Assembly: GCA_035295125.1 (NCBI GenBank)
Contig: DATGJP010000068.1
Coordinates: forward strand, 62,001-126,000
Length of the DNA stretch: 64,000 bases
Reading direction: 5' to 3'
DNA from: JAICMB01 sp035295125
GTDB taxonomy: Bacteria > Acidobacteriota > Terriglobia > Bryobacterales > Bryobacteraceae
The position numbers and the translations under genes were made by a program. Of the stretch, positions 15,182 to 24,072 are shown piece after piece (within the stretch, counting starts at the first letter, position 1; every line of letters begins with the position of its first letter). Below the pieces are notes generated by a model, which saw only the letters and a program-made list of their open reading frames with translations, was not told the origin of the DNA and made no database searches.

Positions 15182-16612
15182 ATGGACCTCTTCACAAAGA
15201 AGCCAGTTTCTAAGCTGCTGGCCGAGTCCGAGGATAAGGAACACGGCCTGAAACGAAGTCTCACTGCGACATCGCTGGTGGCCCTCGGAATCGGTGCGAT
15301 CATCGGCGCAGGCATTTTCACGCTGACCGGTGTCGCGGCCGCGACACACGCGGGACCGGCCTTGGTCTACTCCTTCATCCTGGCAGCGATCGGATGCGCG
15401 TTCGCGGGGTTCTGCTACAGCGAATTTTCGACCATGATCCCCATCGCCGGAAGCGCTTACACCTACGCTTACGCAACAATGGGCGAACTGCTGGCGTGGA
15501 TCATTGGCTGGGCGCTCGTCCTGGAGTACGCCGTTGGCGCGGCGACCGTCGCGGTGAGCTGGTCCGCCACCATCGCCTCGATCCTTGCTGACTTCGGCAT
15601 TGTCATTCCCCATGGCCTTCTGGCGTCGCCCTTCGATCCCATGCCCGGCTCGGTCAACCTGATGGCCGTAGTGATCGTGGTGGGTATCTCCAGCATTCTG
15701 ATCATCGGAGTGCAGGAATCCGCGCGCTTCAATGCTTTTATTGTCTTCATCAAGGTAACGGTCGTGGTGCTTTTCATCATCGTGGGGTACTTCTACATCA
15801 ATAAAGCAAACTACACGCCTTTTGTTCCACCCAATACGACCGGGAAATTTGGCGTTTTCGGCTGGACAGGAGTGCTCGCGGCAGCCGGCCAGATCTTCTT
15901 CGCTTATATCGGGTTCGACGCCGTCTCAACGGCCGCGCAGGAAGCACGGAATCCGAAACGCGATATGCCCATCGGCATCATCGGCTCTCTGGCCATCTGC
16001 ACTATTCTGTATATCCTGTACGCTCAGGTACTCACCGGCGTCGTGAATTACAAAGACCTCAACGTCGCGGCGCCGCTGGCAGTGGCCGTCGACCGAATGC
16101 GCGATCTGCCGTGGCTGGGTAAGCTGATGAAGATCGGCTCACTGCTGGGCCTTACCAGCGTGATTCTTGTCATGCTGCTGGGTCAGTCCCGCGTCTTCTT
16201 CTCAATGTCGCGCGACGGCTTGCTTCCCCGCGTCTTCTCCGATATCCACCCTCGGTTTCGAACTCCCTGGCGCTCCAATCTTCTTCTCATGCTTTTTGTG
16301 TCGCTTGGCGCGGCCTTCACCCCGATTGCTCAACTTGGCAACCTGACGAGCATTGGAACGCTTTTCGCGTTCGTCCTCGTATGCGTCGGTGTCATCATCA
16401 TGCGCAGAACCGACCCCGATTTGCCGCGTCCCTTCAGGACGCCGCTCGTCCCGCTGGTGCCGATCCTCGGAGTGCTCGTGAATTTCCTGCTCATGCTCGG
16501 GCTTGGCGGCATCACCTGGGGCGCATTCCTGACCTGGATGATCATCGGGCTGATCGTTTACTTTTCCTACAGCCGGTTCCATAGCCATCTTCTGGGCCAG
16601 GCTCGGACTTAG
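15182..16612 (+). CDS. APC superfamily amino acid permease (cationic amino acid transporter type)
   Basis: A 476-residue inner-membrane transporter with about 12-13 helices. TM1 carries GIGAIIGAGIFTLTG, the substrate-binding glycine-rich break of APC transporters. The TM6 region reads FFAYIGFDAVSTAAQEARNP (in part), and RRTDPDLPRPFRTP lies before the last helices, a mark of the CAT/YfnA subgroup. It is expected to import amino acids by proton symport or exchange. It is followed by a separate promoter for padR, so it ends its own transcription unit. Confidence 0.92.
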   Translation: MDLFTKKPVSKLLAESEDKEHGLKRSLTATSLVALGIGAIIGAGIFTLTGVAAATHAGPALVYSFILAAIGCAFAGFCYSEFSTMIPIAGSAYTYAYATMGELLAWIIGWALVLEYAVGAATVAVSWSATIASILADFGIVIPHGLLASPFDPMPGSVNLMAVVIVVGISSILIIGVQESARFNAFIVFIKVTVVVLFIIVGYFYINKANYTPFVPPNTTGKFGVFGWTGVLAAAGQIFFAYIGFDAVSTAAQEARNPKRDMPIGIIGSLAICTILYILYAQVLTGVVNYKDLNVAAPLAVAVDRMRDLPWLGKLMKIGSLLGLTSVILVMLLGQSRVFFSMSRDGLLPRVFSDIHPRFRTPWRSNLLLMLFVSLGAAFTPIAQLGNLTSIGTLFAFVLVCVGVIIMRRTDPDLPRPFRTPLVPLVPILGVLVNFLLMLGLGGITWGAFLTWMIIGLIVYFSYSRFHSHLLGQART

Positions 16613-16647
16613 CTCTCTCTCCGAACCAGCTTTTTGCAGCCCTCCTC

Positions 16648-16707
16648 TTGACAGGTGTACCTGTCCGCCATATAGTGTGTATAGCATACTGTTGTGTACA
16701 CAGTATG
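16648..16707 (+). promoter_or_regulatory. sigma70-type promoter with overlapping dyads upstream of padR
   Basis: TTGACA (16648-16653) and TATAGT (16671-16676) are separated by exactly 17 bp, close to consensus. A dyad ACAGGT-GT-ACCTGT (16651-16664) fills the -35/spacer region. A second, CATACTG (16685-16691) with CAGTATG (16701-16707) around TGTGTACACA, lies at the expected start site. Sites placed over the -35 and +1 are what a repressor would use, and PadR is the obvious candidate. Confidence 0.7.
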
Positions 16708-16715
16708 TGGCAAAC

Positions 16716-17093
16716 ATGACTGCCGAACTGTTCGAAAACCTACGCCTGGAGTTGAGACGCGGCTGCCTGACAGTAGCTGTGCTGGCTCAACTGCGAACCG
16801 AACATTACGGTTACGCCCTTCGTAAAGCGCTGGCAGATCAAGGCTTAGCCATTGATGAGAATACTCTTTACCCATTGCTCCGGCGGCTGGAAAGCCAGGG
16901 TTTGCTGGTCAGCCATTGGCGCGAAGAGGACAAGCGGAACAAACGCTTTTATCGTTTGTCGCCCGATGGCGAGATGATCCTGGCCCAACTTCTTGAGGAA
17001 TGGCAAACCCTCAATGCTTCATTGGAGCGAATTACGACTGGGGGCGAGGCTGGAGTTGAGCAGGCTGAACCCGTACTGGAGCGAAAAACTTAG
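16716..17093 (+). CDS. PadR family transcriptional regulator
   Basis: A 125-residue winged-helix repressor. The N-terminal ~85 residues carry the PadR pattern RRGCLTVAVLAQL, HYGYALRKAL, ENTLYPLLRRLESQGLLVSHW (in part) and KRFYRLSPDG. The short C-terminal helix mediates dimerisation. ATG at 16716 is used; an in-frame upstream codon at 16677 lies over the promoter. It is followed after 8 bases by two HAAS-domain membrane proteins, the arrangement for which the HAAS (PadR-associated) domain was named. It probably controls this operon through the dyads upstream. Confidence 0.93.
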   Translation: MTAELFENLRLELRRGCLTVAVLAQLRTEHYGYALRKALADQGLAIDENTLYPLLRRLESQGLLVSHWREEDKRNKRFYRLSPDGEMILAQLLEEWQTLNASLERITTGGEAGVEQAEPVLERKT

Positions 17094-17101
17094 GAAACCC
17101 C

Positions 17102-18094
17102 ATGGAACTGCTCGATCGCTATTTAAATGCTGTAAAGCCATTCCTGCCCAAGAAGCAACAGGATGACATCATCAAGGAACTGTCGGAGAACATCCTGTCG
17201 CGGGTGGAGGACAAGGAAGCAGACCTCGGCCGCCCGTTAACTGAAGACGAACAGGTAGAGCTTCTCAATAGCTATGGCCATCCCATGCTGCTGGCGATGC
17301 GCTATCGCCCGCAGCACTCGCTGATCGGACCGACCGTCTTTCCCTTCTACTGCTTTGCCATTCTGATCGCGCTCGCCATCACCGCCGTGTTCTATGTTCT
17401 CGGCATCTTGACGCTGGCGGGACAGGGCGCTTCCGCGAAGCAAATCATTGATGCCGCCCTGCAGTTCCCCCATGCGGCCCTTCCCGCCGTCGGCTGGGTC
17501 ACGATACTGTTCGCCGCTGCCGAGTTGTGGTTGTCAAAGAGCCACTTCCTCGAGAAGCTGGCCGCTAAATGGAACGCGCGCAGCCTTCCGCCGGTCAAGC
17601 GCCAGGTGGAGCGCGTGCCTCGGTCGCAATCCATCACGGAGCTTATTTCCTACGTTTTTGCTCTCTGGTGGCTCGCCGGGCTGCGTTACTCATATTTAAT
17701 CTTCGGCGCCATGCCGTTTCCCATTGCATTCGCGCCGGTTTGGTACACCTTGTACATTCCCATCCTGCTGCTGACGCTGCTTAGCGCGATACAACCCGCC
17801 ATCAACCTCGTACATCCCGAGTGGACGTTGCTGCGTAGGGTTTTTCGGCTCGTGAGTACCGCCGCCAGCGTTATTGTCTGCCGGATTCTTTTGAACGCAG
17901 ATGAGCTGATCGTCACCGGCGGCTTCAGCGCCGCTCAGAAACCGATTCTCGATCTGATCAACCTCTCAATGCGGATCGGCGTGGCGATCGCGCTGATAAT
18001 TACAGCTATCCAATTCGTCGTTGAAGCCGTAAAACTCATCCGCAAGTTGATCCAGAATCGCGGTTTGCGCGCGGCTTTGTCGGGAGTCTTTTAA
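17102..18094 (+). CDS. HAAS-domain membrane protein (copy 1)
   Basis: A 330-residue protein. Residues ~1-75 are a helical HAAS/permease-prefix-like domain: MELLDRYLNAVKPFLP, DDIIKELSENILSRVEDKE, the GRPL motif, and LLNSYGHPMLLAMRY. About six transmembrane segments follow, beginning FCFAILIALAITAVFYVL-like at ~85. The domain occurs next to PadR regulators and ABC transporters and may bind or sense partners, but no activity is established. It follows padR closely and precedes a paralogue by 11 bases. Confidence 0.82.
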   Translation: MELLDRYLNAVKPFLPKKQQDDIIKELSENILSRVEDKEADLGRPLTEDEQVELLNSYGHPMLLAMRYRPQHSLIGPTVFPFYCFAILIALAITAVFYVLGILTLAGQGASAKQIIDAALQFPHAALPAVGWVTILFAAAELWLSKSHFLEKLAAKWNARSLPPVKRQVERVPRSQSITELISYVFALWWLAGLRYSYLIFGAMPFPIAFAPVWYTLYIPILLLTLLSAIQPAINLVHPEWTLLRRVFRLVSTAASVIVCRILLNADELIVTGGFSAAQKPILDLINLSMRIGVAIALIITAIQFVVEAVKLIRKLIQNRGLRAALSGVF

Positions 18095-18105
18095 AGGACC
18101 GCAAA

Positions 18106-19077
18106 ATGGAACTTCTCGATCGATATCTGAAAGCCGTCAGGCTCTACCTTCCTCGCGCGCATAAAGACGACATCGTCCGCGAACTCTGCGAGAATCTCTT
18201 GGCTGCAATGGACGATCGGGAGAAGGAACTCGGCCGCCCGCTCGCAAAGGCCGACGTGCAGCAGATTCTCCGACAGCATGGCCATCCGATGATCGTAGCC
18301 GGCGGTTATCATGTCAACCGCCGCTCGGTCACCTTCGGACGGCAATGGATCAGTCCCCAGATGTTTCCGTTTTATGTGAGGCATCTCTGGTTGAATCTGA
18401 TCATCACCGTGGTTTTTGTTGCTGTCGTCGCACTCGCGGGCAAACCGATCGTCGTGCCGTTGCTGCTCTTTTCCATCGGCTTACAGTTCGTTATTCTGAC
18501 GGTGGTCTATAGCGCCATGGATGCACTCATGCGGCGATCCCAACTTCCGGCAGCGCCATTGCCGTTGGAGTTTCCGATTCCCCGCTGGCAATCCAAAGCC
18601 GGAATCGCGCTTTGGGCCGTGTTCACTCTTTGGTGGCTCTCCATCCCGGTGTTCCCGGTTGTGCTTTTTGGTCCTGCAGCCGGCGTTCTCAGGATCGCGC
18701 CAACAATTGAGGGATACAACGTACCGATTGTGCTCCTCCTGCTGGCAGGGATCGCGCAACGCGTAACGAACCTTATTCGTCCGGAGTGGACCCGGCTGCT
18801 TCCCCTGTCGCGTTTAGCAATCAACGGAATCGGACTGATTCTCATCTATCGTCTGATTCAACACCACCCATTCGTTGTTGTAATGGCAGGTACGCACGAC
18901 GCTCACGATATCGGCCTCGCCGCGACTTTCAATTCATGCATTGAGTGGGGCGTAGTAAAGACCTGGCTATGGATCTATTTCCTCGCTAACTTCGTCGCGC
19001 ACGGGCTCGTGTGCCTCGATGATCTCCGCTGGCGAATTCTTCGGCAGCGTAACCGGATCCCGTCTCACGCGTTGTAG
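18106..19077 (+). CDS. HAAS-domain membrane protein (copy 2)
   Basis: A 323-residue paralogue of the preceding gene. The N-termini align directly (MELLDRYLKAVRLYLP, DDIVRELCENLLAAMDD, LGRPL, RQHGHPMIVAGGYH), and both have a run of transmembrane segments and the conserved NLIRPEWT / NLVHPEWT element near the end. The membrane domains are much more diverged than the HAAS domains, so the duplication is old. AAAGGA precedes the ATG. It is cotranscribed with padR and the acyltransferase and ABC genes that follow. The pair may form a heteromer. Confidence 0.8.
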   Translation: MELLDRYLKAVRLYLPRAHKDDIVRELCENLLAAMDDREKELGRPLAKADVQQILRQHGHPMIVAGGYHVNRRSVTFGRQWISPQMFPFYVRHLWLNLIITVVFVAVVALAGKPIVVPLLLFSIGLQFVILTVVYSAMDALMRRSQLPAAPLPLEFPIPRWQSKAGIALWAVFTLWWLSIPVFPVVLFGPAAGVLRIAPTIEGYNVPIVLLLLAGIAQRVTNLIRPEWTRLLPLSRLAINGIGLILIYRLIQHHPFVVVMAGTHDAHDIGLAATFNSCIEWGVVKTWLWIYFLANFVAHGLVCLDDLRWRILRQRNRIPSHAL

Positions 19078-19128
19078 TTTCGCGCAAGAGGGTTTCACAA
19101 ACAGAACAATGTCGGGAAGGAGAAAGCT

Positions 19129-20355
19129 ATGAGTGTGTCTGCAGTTTTAACAACGCCCGCGCTTGACCGCGGCACGCCGTCAGGGGTCGAATACAACGTT
19201 TCCATCGGATATCTCCGGGCCTTCATCACCATCATGGTGCTGGCGCATCACGCCGTCATCGCTTACATTCCATTTCTGCCGCCGGCCGCGTCAACGTTCA
19301 CGGCAGAACCACGACTGTGGCGAGCATTTCCGATCGTCGATAGCCAGCGATGGGCCGGCTTCGGTACATTTACCGGTTTCAACGACCTCTTCTTCATGTC
19401 GTTGATGTTCTTCCTTTCCGGCCTGTTTGTTTGGAGCAGTCTGCAGCATAAGGGGAGCGGCGTCTTCCTTCGCGATCGCCTGCGCCGCCTGGGGGTGCCG
19501 TTCATCGCTGCAGCAGCCATCATCGCCCCGCTCGCTTACTATCCGGCCTATTTGGTGACGGGCGCAGACGCCAGTCCCGTGGTTTTCCTGCGGCAATGGT
19601 TCTCTATGAAGGACTGGCCGGCGGGTCCGGCATGGTTTGTGTGGGTGCTGCTGGCATTCGACTGCGTGGCGGCCGCGCTGTTTGCTTTCATGCCGAAGTG
19701 GGGTGAAACGCTCGCTCGCGTAACGTCGGGCGCGATCCGGCGGCCGATCGCATTTTTTGGACTGCTCCTGGCCGTCTCGGCTGCTGTCTACATTCCCATG
19801 GCGCTGACGTTCAGTCCGGTAGACTGGAGCGCATTCGGGCCATTCACGTTTCAAACCAGCCGGATACTTCATTATTTTCTGTACTTCGCGGCTGGTATTG
19901 TCGTGGGCGCTTACGGCCTGGATCGAGGGCTGCTCGCAATGGGCGGCAAACTCGCCCGACGCTGGCCGCTGTGGGTCACCGCAATGCTGCTTGCGTTTGG
20001 CTTCGCCACCGTCATCTTCTTCGCGTCGCTACAGGATCCGAAGAACCCCGCGTTTTGGGGTACTCTTAACGGATTTGCGTTCACCCTATCTTGCGCAGCC
20101 TCCAGCTTTGCTTTCCTGGCAGTTTTTGTCCGATTCGCTCAGCGAAGCCGGCCGCTGTTCAACAGCCTGCGCGACAACGCCTACGGAATGTACCTGATCC
20201 ACTATGCATTCGCATCATGGCTGCAATACTGTCTCCTCAAGACAGCACTCCCGGCGATCGCAAAGGGTTCGCTCGTCGTGGCCGGTACCGTCGTCCTGAG
20301 TTCGCTTGCCGTAGCCGCAATGCGGCGGATACCGGCCGTCGCAAGGGTGATCTGA
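19129..20355 (+). CDS. acyltransferase 3 family membrane protein
   Basis: A 408-residue polytopic membrane protein of the acyltransferase-3 / MdoC-like family, which moves acyl groups across or at the membrane onto glycans or other acceptors. Family signs are an early FITIMVLAHHAVIAY with the catalytic-type His in TM1, MSLMFFLSGLFVWSSL, RDRLRRLGVPF, and NAYGMYLIHYAF near the end. AAGGAG lies 6 bases before ATG 19129. It lies in the PadR operon between the HAAS proteins and the ABC exporter. The acceptor is unknown. Confidence 0.88.
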   Translation: MSVSAVLTTPALDRGTPSGVEYNVSIGYLRAFITIMVLAHHAVIAYIPFLPPAASTFTAEPRLWRAFPIVDSQRWAGFGTFTGFNDLFFMSLMFFLSGLFVWSSLQHKGSGVFLRDRLRRLGVPFIAAAAIIAPLAYYPAYLVTGADASPVVFLRQWFSMKDWPAGPAWFVWVLLAFDCVAAALFAFMPKWGETLARVTSGAIRRPIAFFGLLLAVSAAVYIPMALTFSPVDWSAFGPFTFQTSRILHYFLYFAAGIVVGAYGLDRGLLAMGGKLARRWPLWVTAMLLAFGFATVIFFASLQDPKNPAFWGTLNGFAFTLSCAASSFAFLAVFVRFAQRSRPLFNSLRDNAYGMYLIHYAFASWLQYCLLKTALPAIAKGSLVVAGTVVLSSLAVAAMRRIPAVARVI

Positions 20356-20367
20356 GGGAGATGCCGC

Positions 20368-21258
20368 ATGAAAACGAATTGTGTGGCCCAATTATCGGGA
20401 ACGACGAAGCGTTTTGGAAAGATCGTGGCTCTGGACCAATTGGACTTGGAGGTTCAACAGGGCGAGTTGCTCGCTCTGCTGGGCCCGAACGGCGCCGGAA
20501 AGAGCACCGCGATTTCACTTCTGCTGGGATTGCTGCAACCTGACGCCGGCTCGGCCCGCATGTTTGGTCAATCGCCCCGATCGATCGCAGTGCGCCGGCG
20601 AATCGGCGTAATGATGCAGGAGTGTTTTCTGCCGCTCGAACTGCGCGTCCGCGAGTTGATCGATCTAACCGCGAGCTATTATCCTGAGCCGCTGCCCACG
20701 AGCGCCGTCCTGGAGATGACTCACACGGATGCCCTCGCAAATCGCCCATACGGCAAACTTTCCGGCGGGCAGAAACGGCAGGCACAGTTTGCCATGGCAA
20801 TCTGCGGCCGCCCGAAGCTGCTGTTTCTGGATGAGCCGTCAGTCGGCCTTGACGTGCAAGCACGGGAAGTGCTGTGGCAAACCGTTCGCCTGCTGGTGCG
20901 CGATGGCGTCTCCATTGTACTGACCACGCACTATCTGGAGGAGGCGGAGGCTCTGGCCAACCGGGTCGTGGTGCTTGCCAAAGGCCGGCTTGTCGCTGAG
21001 GGCACCGTTAGTGAGATTCGATCTCTGGTCGTACGAAAGCATATCAGTTGCGTTACCACGGTTCCCCCGGAGCAGGTTGGAGCATGGCCTGGAGTTGACG
21101 GCGTTGCCCAGGATCAGGGTCGCATGGTGATCACAACCAACACGGCGGAGGCCGTGGTTCGCCGATTAATGACGGTCGACGACAATTTGCAGGAGCTTGA
21201 AGTTCGGCGGGCAGGGCTTGCCGAGGCATTCACCGAACTGACAAAGGAGGCAGCATGA
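20368..21258 (+). CDS. ABC transporter ATP-binding protein (ABC-2 type)
   Basis: A 296-residue nucleotide-binding subunit. Walker A is GPNGAGKST, the signature is LSGGQKRQAQFA, Walker B with catalytic Glu is LLFLDEPSVGLD, and the switch His is in TTHYLEEAE. A C-terminal extension of ~80 residues follows the ATPase core, as in drug/lipid exporters of the DrrA/CcmA group. GAGGGAG lies 7 bases before the ATG. The stop overlaps the start of the permease gene, and together they form a two-subunit exporter. Confidence 0.94.
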   Translation: MKTNCVAQLSGTTKRFGKIVALDQLDLEVQQGELLALLGPNGAGKSTAISLLLGLLQPDAGSARMFGQSPRSIAVRRRIGVMMQECFLPLELRVRELIDLTASYYPEPLPTSAVLEMTHTDALANRPYGKLSGGQKRQAQFAMAICGRPKLLFLDEPSVGLDVQAREVLWQTVRLLVRDGVSIVLTTHYLEEAEALANRVVVLAKGRLVAEGTVSEIRSLVVRKHISCVTTVPPEQVGAWPGVDGVAQDQGRMVITTNTAEAVVRRLMTVDDNLQELEVRRAGLAEAFTELTKEAA

Positions 21259-21998
21259 CACGGCTTCGCACGTTCAACGCTTACCTTTCGGAGGCCCGTT
21301 ACGAAACATTGCGCATGCTGCGAACGCCAGCCTTTGCGGCGCCGTTTCTGGTGATACCCGGGGCGTTGTATCTCCTGTTCGCGGTGGTGATCTTCGGGCC
21401 GCAGCTTCGCGACGACCCGGTATCTTCTTTGAAGATGTTCGCGGGACTAACGGTGTTGGGCATGATGGGGCCCGGAATGTTTGGATTTGGGACAACCGTC
21501 GCTATCGAGCGCGAACAGGGCCTGCTTAAGCTCAAGCAGGCTTTGCCGATGCCATCCGGAGCCTATCTGCTCTCGAAAATGATAATGACCCTGGTGTTCT
21601 GCACCATCATCATGGGAACGATGATAGTGGCAGCCTTATTCGCGGGTCATCTGAAGTTAAGTGCATCGGCGATGGTGCTTTTTGCGATTGCAAATATCCT
21701 CGGCTCGCTCCCGTTTTGTGCGCTGGGCCTGTTGTTGGGCGCGTGGGTCAGCGGTGCCAGTGCGCCTGGTTTCGTGAATCTTATCTATTTGCCGATGATG
21801 TGGCTTTCGGGGCTGTTCTTTCCCATGCCCAAGTACGTTCAGGCATTTGCGCCCATCTGGCCCTCCTACCATCTGCTCCAGATTTCGTTTGGGATACTCG
21901 GGCTTCCGTCGCTGGGGGGTGTCGTGTCACACTTCAGCGTTCTGGTGGTTGTGTCAATCGTCCTGTTCGTGCTGGCGGTGCGCAGGCTGGCGCGGTAG
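21255..21998 (+). CDS. ABC-2 type transporter permease
   Basis: A 247-residue membrane subunit with about six helices. The ABC-2 pattern is visible in the central GTTVAIEREQGLLKLKQALPM and the later FVNLIYLPMMWLSGLFFP. It overlaps the ATPase gene by 4 bp (ATGA). It is the last gene of the padR operon and ends about 70 bases from the convergent TIGR03437 protein gene. The exported substrate is unknown; the nearby acyltransferase hints at a lipid or glycan, but this is inference. Confidence 0.92.
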   Translation: MTRLRTFNAYLSEARYETLRMLRTPAFAAPFLVIPGALYLLFAVVIFGPQLRDDPVSSLKMFAGLTVLGMMGPGMFGFGTTVAIEREQGLLKLKQALPMPSGAYLLSKMIMTLVFCTIIMGTMIVAALFAGHLKLSASAMVLFAIANILGSLPFCALGLLLGAWVSGASAPGFVNLIYLPMMWLSGLFFPMPKYVQAFAPIWPSYHLLQISFGILGLPSLGGVVSHFSVLVVVSIVLFVLAVRRLAR

Positions 21999-22034
21999 TC
22001 TCAAACGATTGGCATTCAAATCGATGCCGTGTAG

Positions 22035-22062
22035 GGTGGCGTAGTCGGTTTCGCCTGCGTCC
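22035..22062. repeat. REP-like palindromic remnant between convergent genes
   Basis: GGCGTAGTCGGTTTCGCCTG lies between the ABC permease stop and the convergent secreted-protein stop. It shares the string CGGTTTCGCCTG with the palindrome at 2942-2957. The left arm is imperfect here, so this would be a degenerate copy. Confidence 0.35.
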
Positions 22063-22066
22063 CGGA

Positions 22067-24001
22067 TCACTGAATATCGACCCGGACGACGTTGGCCGCC
22101 TGTCCGTCAACCGTCAATTGCAGGTTCGTCTCTCCCGTGCCTGCGAGCGACTGTGGTAACGACACAACCACCTGGTCAAGTCCCCCATCGGAATCCTGCG
22201 GCCCCGCGGACAATACCGGAACGTTTTGGCCGTTGATCGTGACGCTAACATTGTCGATCGACGACCGATTGCGGATCCCTGTACCCGGCAATGTGAGCGT
22301 TGTCGTGTTATCGCCGCTGAGTGGAATCGGAACGGTGGTGCATGTACCGGCTGTGCACTGCCAACTGGGGGACGACGACATCGTCCCATCCGAAGCAGTT
22401 TGCGTCACTATACCGGCTGCGGCGCCGGCGCCATTACCGTAGGCCGTAAACAAACCCGGAGCGACGGTGTTCACGTTGGCCGCTCCGGAAGCCGCGGTCG
22501 ATCCATCGCCATTCAGAATCGTGATCGTGGCCTGCCCTGTCGCGGTTCCGGCGGGAATCTGGAAGGTAACCTGCGACAGCGAAGTGAAAGAGATCGGAGC
22601 CATCCGCGTGGCGCCCGCGGAATCCTGCACCTGGACACTGATGCCGCCTAACGTATTCGGCAGGGAAGGAGGTTGCGCTGTTTCATTGCCGGCCAGCGCG
22701 GCTCCATAAAAGTTCACCACCGATTGCTCCGCCACCGCGGAATCGAACGACGCCCCTGATACCACAAAAGCCGGGGCCTCGATACCGTCGAGGTTGTAAT
22801 ATCGAGCCATCCAGTAGGGCAGGATGTAATCGATGCCGGCGCCCTCCACAATGCCGCCGCCTCCGCCATCGAGCTGATACGGGTTGCGCTGCCACAGGAA
22901 ATCCGTCGTGGGACGGCGCGGAACGGGAACCGGGTTGCACGCCTCATCCGGGCTGTTACACGACGGAAACACGTTACGAAGGTCCATATAGATGTCCCGC
23001 CGCGGCCGTTGCAGCCAATCGGACAACATACTTGCGGTGTCCGTGTCGCGGCTCGCATCCGGTCCATTCAAAGCTAGATCGATCATGTTGAAATGAGCGT
23101 TCTTCTGATCGTCGGTGTGATTTCGGAGAACGCTGTAAGCCTGCTCGTAAATGTCTTTGAACGAGCTGCTCTCCAGGCGGATGAGGTTATAAAGATTCAT
23201 GTAATCCAGGTTGAACTTGAAATACGAATCGTTCGAGAGCACGTCGACGCCGATCGGAGCGAGGATTTCCGCCGACCAGAAAATCTTGTCGACATCGTAC
23301 GACGTCGAATAGTGATTTGGATTCACGTGCCGCCCCACCTGCAGGAAGCTGAGTTGCTGATCCGCCCGGATAATGAAGGTCGTCGAGAGTGAGCCGTCCG
23401 GATTAAACACGGTCCAGCCATGTCCTCTTAGATAATCCAGCAGGCGGGTCACCAACGCTGAGATCTCCGACTTCAGATTGGAATCATCAATCATGTCGTA
23501 TGCCACCGCCAACCCGAAGAACACACCCGAGTACTCGTCGCGCGAGGTGTTACCGATCCAGTACCAGCCTGCCGAGCTGTTGGTGTAGATTCCGTTCGAC
23601 TGCTGTTCGCCCGTAGTGTTTGGCGCGTACGGTGAATCCAGGGGAATCATGCAGCGCGCCAGCAGATTGTAGCCCGTCACATCGGCGAGCCCTTTAATGC
23701 CCGCGAAGGCGTTCTTCGCATTTGCGAGCGCATCCTGTGAACCTGTGACCTTGTACCGAAACGCCTCAGCGGCAAGATATGTGCCCGTCCATAACGCCGA
23801 GTCGCCGCAACGCGTGTATCCGGTCAGATCATCGAGATTGGGAGCCGCGTAGACAGGATCGAGGATGGCGCCGTAAGGCACGTGACGCGCCTGAATATTA
23901 CTCGAGATCGCCAGTGCATCGGATTCCGCCGCTGATCCTAAAAGGCTGCCGATCACCGCAACAGCCCCGGCAATCAGGCACTTTCTAAATAAGTCCGACA
24001 T
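22067..24001 (-). CDS. secreted protein with C-terminal TIGR03437 domain
   Basis: A 644-residue exported protein. A signal peptide starts at ATG 24001 (MSDLFRKCLIAGAVAVIGSL). The main region (~30-400) looks all-helical and toroid-like, with paired aromatics and acids (RCGDSALWTGTYLAAEAFRY) that recall glycan-active alpha/alpha barrels, but I do not recognise a catalytic family. The last ~210 residues match the Solibacter C-terminal domain TIGR03437: LPNTLGGISVQVQDSAG, VTFQIPAGTATG, NTVAPGLFTAYGNG, GTGIRNRSSIDNVSVTINGQ (in part) and GLDQVVVSLPQSL. This domain is thought to mark surface or secreted proteins in this group. Confidence 0.75.
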   Translation of the reverse strand: MSDLFRKCLIAGAVAVIGSLLGSAAESDALAISSNIQARHVPYGAILDPVYAAPNLDDLTGYTRCGDSALWTGTYLAAEAFRYKVTGSQDALANAKNAFAGIKGLADVTGYNLLARCMIPLDSPYAPNTTGEQQSNGIYTNSSAGWYWIGNTSRDEYSGVFFGLAVAYDMIDDSNLKSEISALVTRLLDYLRGHGWTVFNPDGSLSTTFIIRADQQLSFLQVGRHVNPNHYSTSYDVDKIFWSAEILAPIGVDVLSNDSYFKFNLDYMNLYNLIRLESSSFKDIYEQAYSVLRNHTDDQKNAHFNMIDLALNGPDASRDTDTASMLSDWLQRPRRDIYMDLRNVFPSCNSPDEACNPVPVPRRPTTDFLWQRNPYQLDGGGGGIVEGAGIDYILPYWMARYYNLDGIEAPAFVVSGASFDSAVAEQSVVNFYGAALAGNETAQPPSLPNTLGGISVQVQDSAGATRMAPISFTSLSQVTFQIPAGTATGQATITILNGDGSTAASGAANVNTVAPGLFTAYGNGAGAAAGIVTQTASDGTMSSSPSWQCTAGTCTTVPIPLSGDNTTTLTLPGTGIRNRSSIDNVSVTINGQNVPVLSAGPQDSDGGLDQVVVSLPQSLAGTGETNLQLTVDGQAANVVRVDIQ

Positions 24002-24072
24002 AATAGACACAACCTCAGGATATTGGACTGACATTGCGCCCTATGCGTTTCCATAGGTCGCATTGCCAATCA

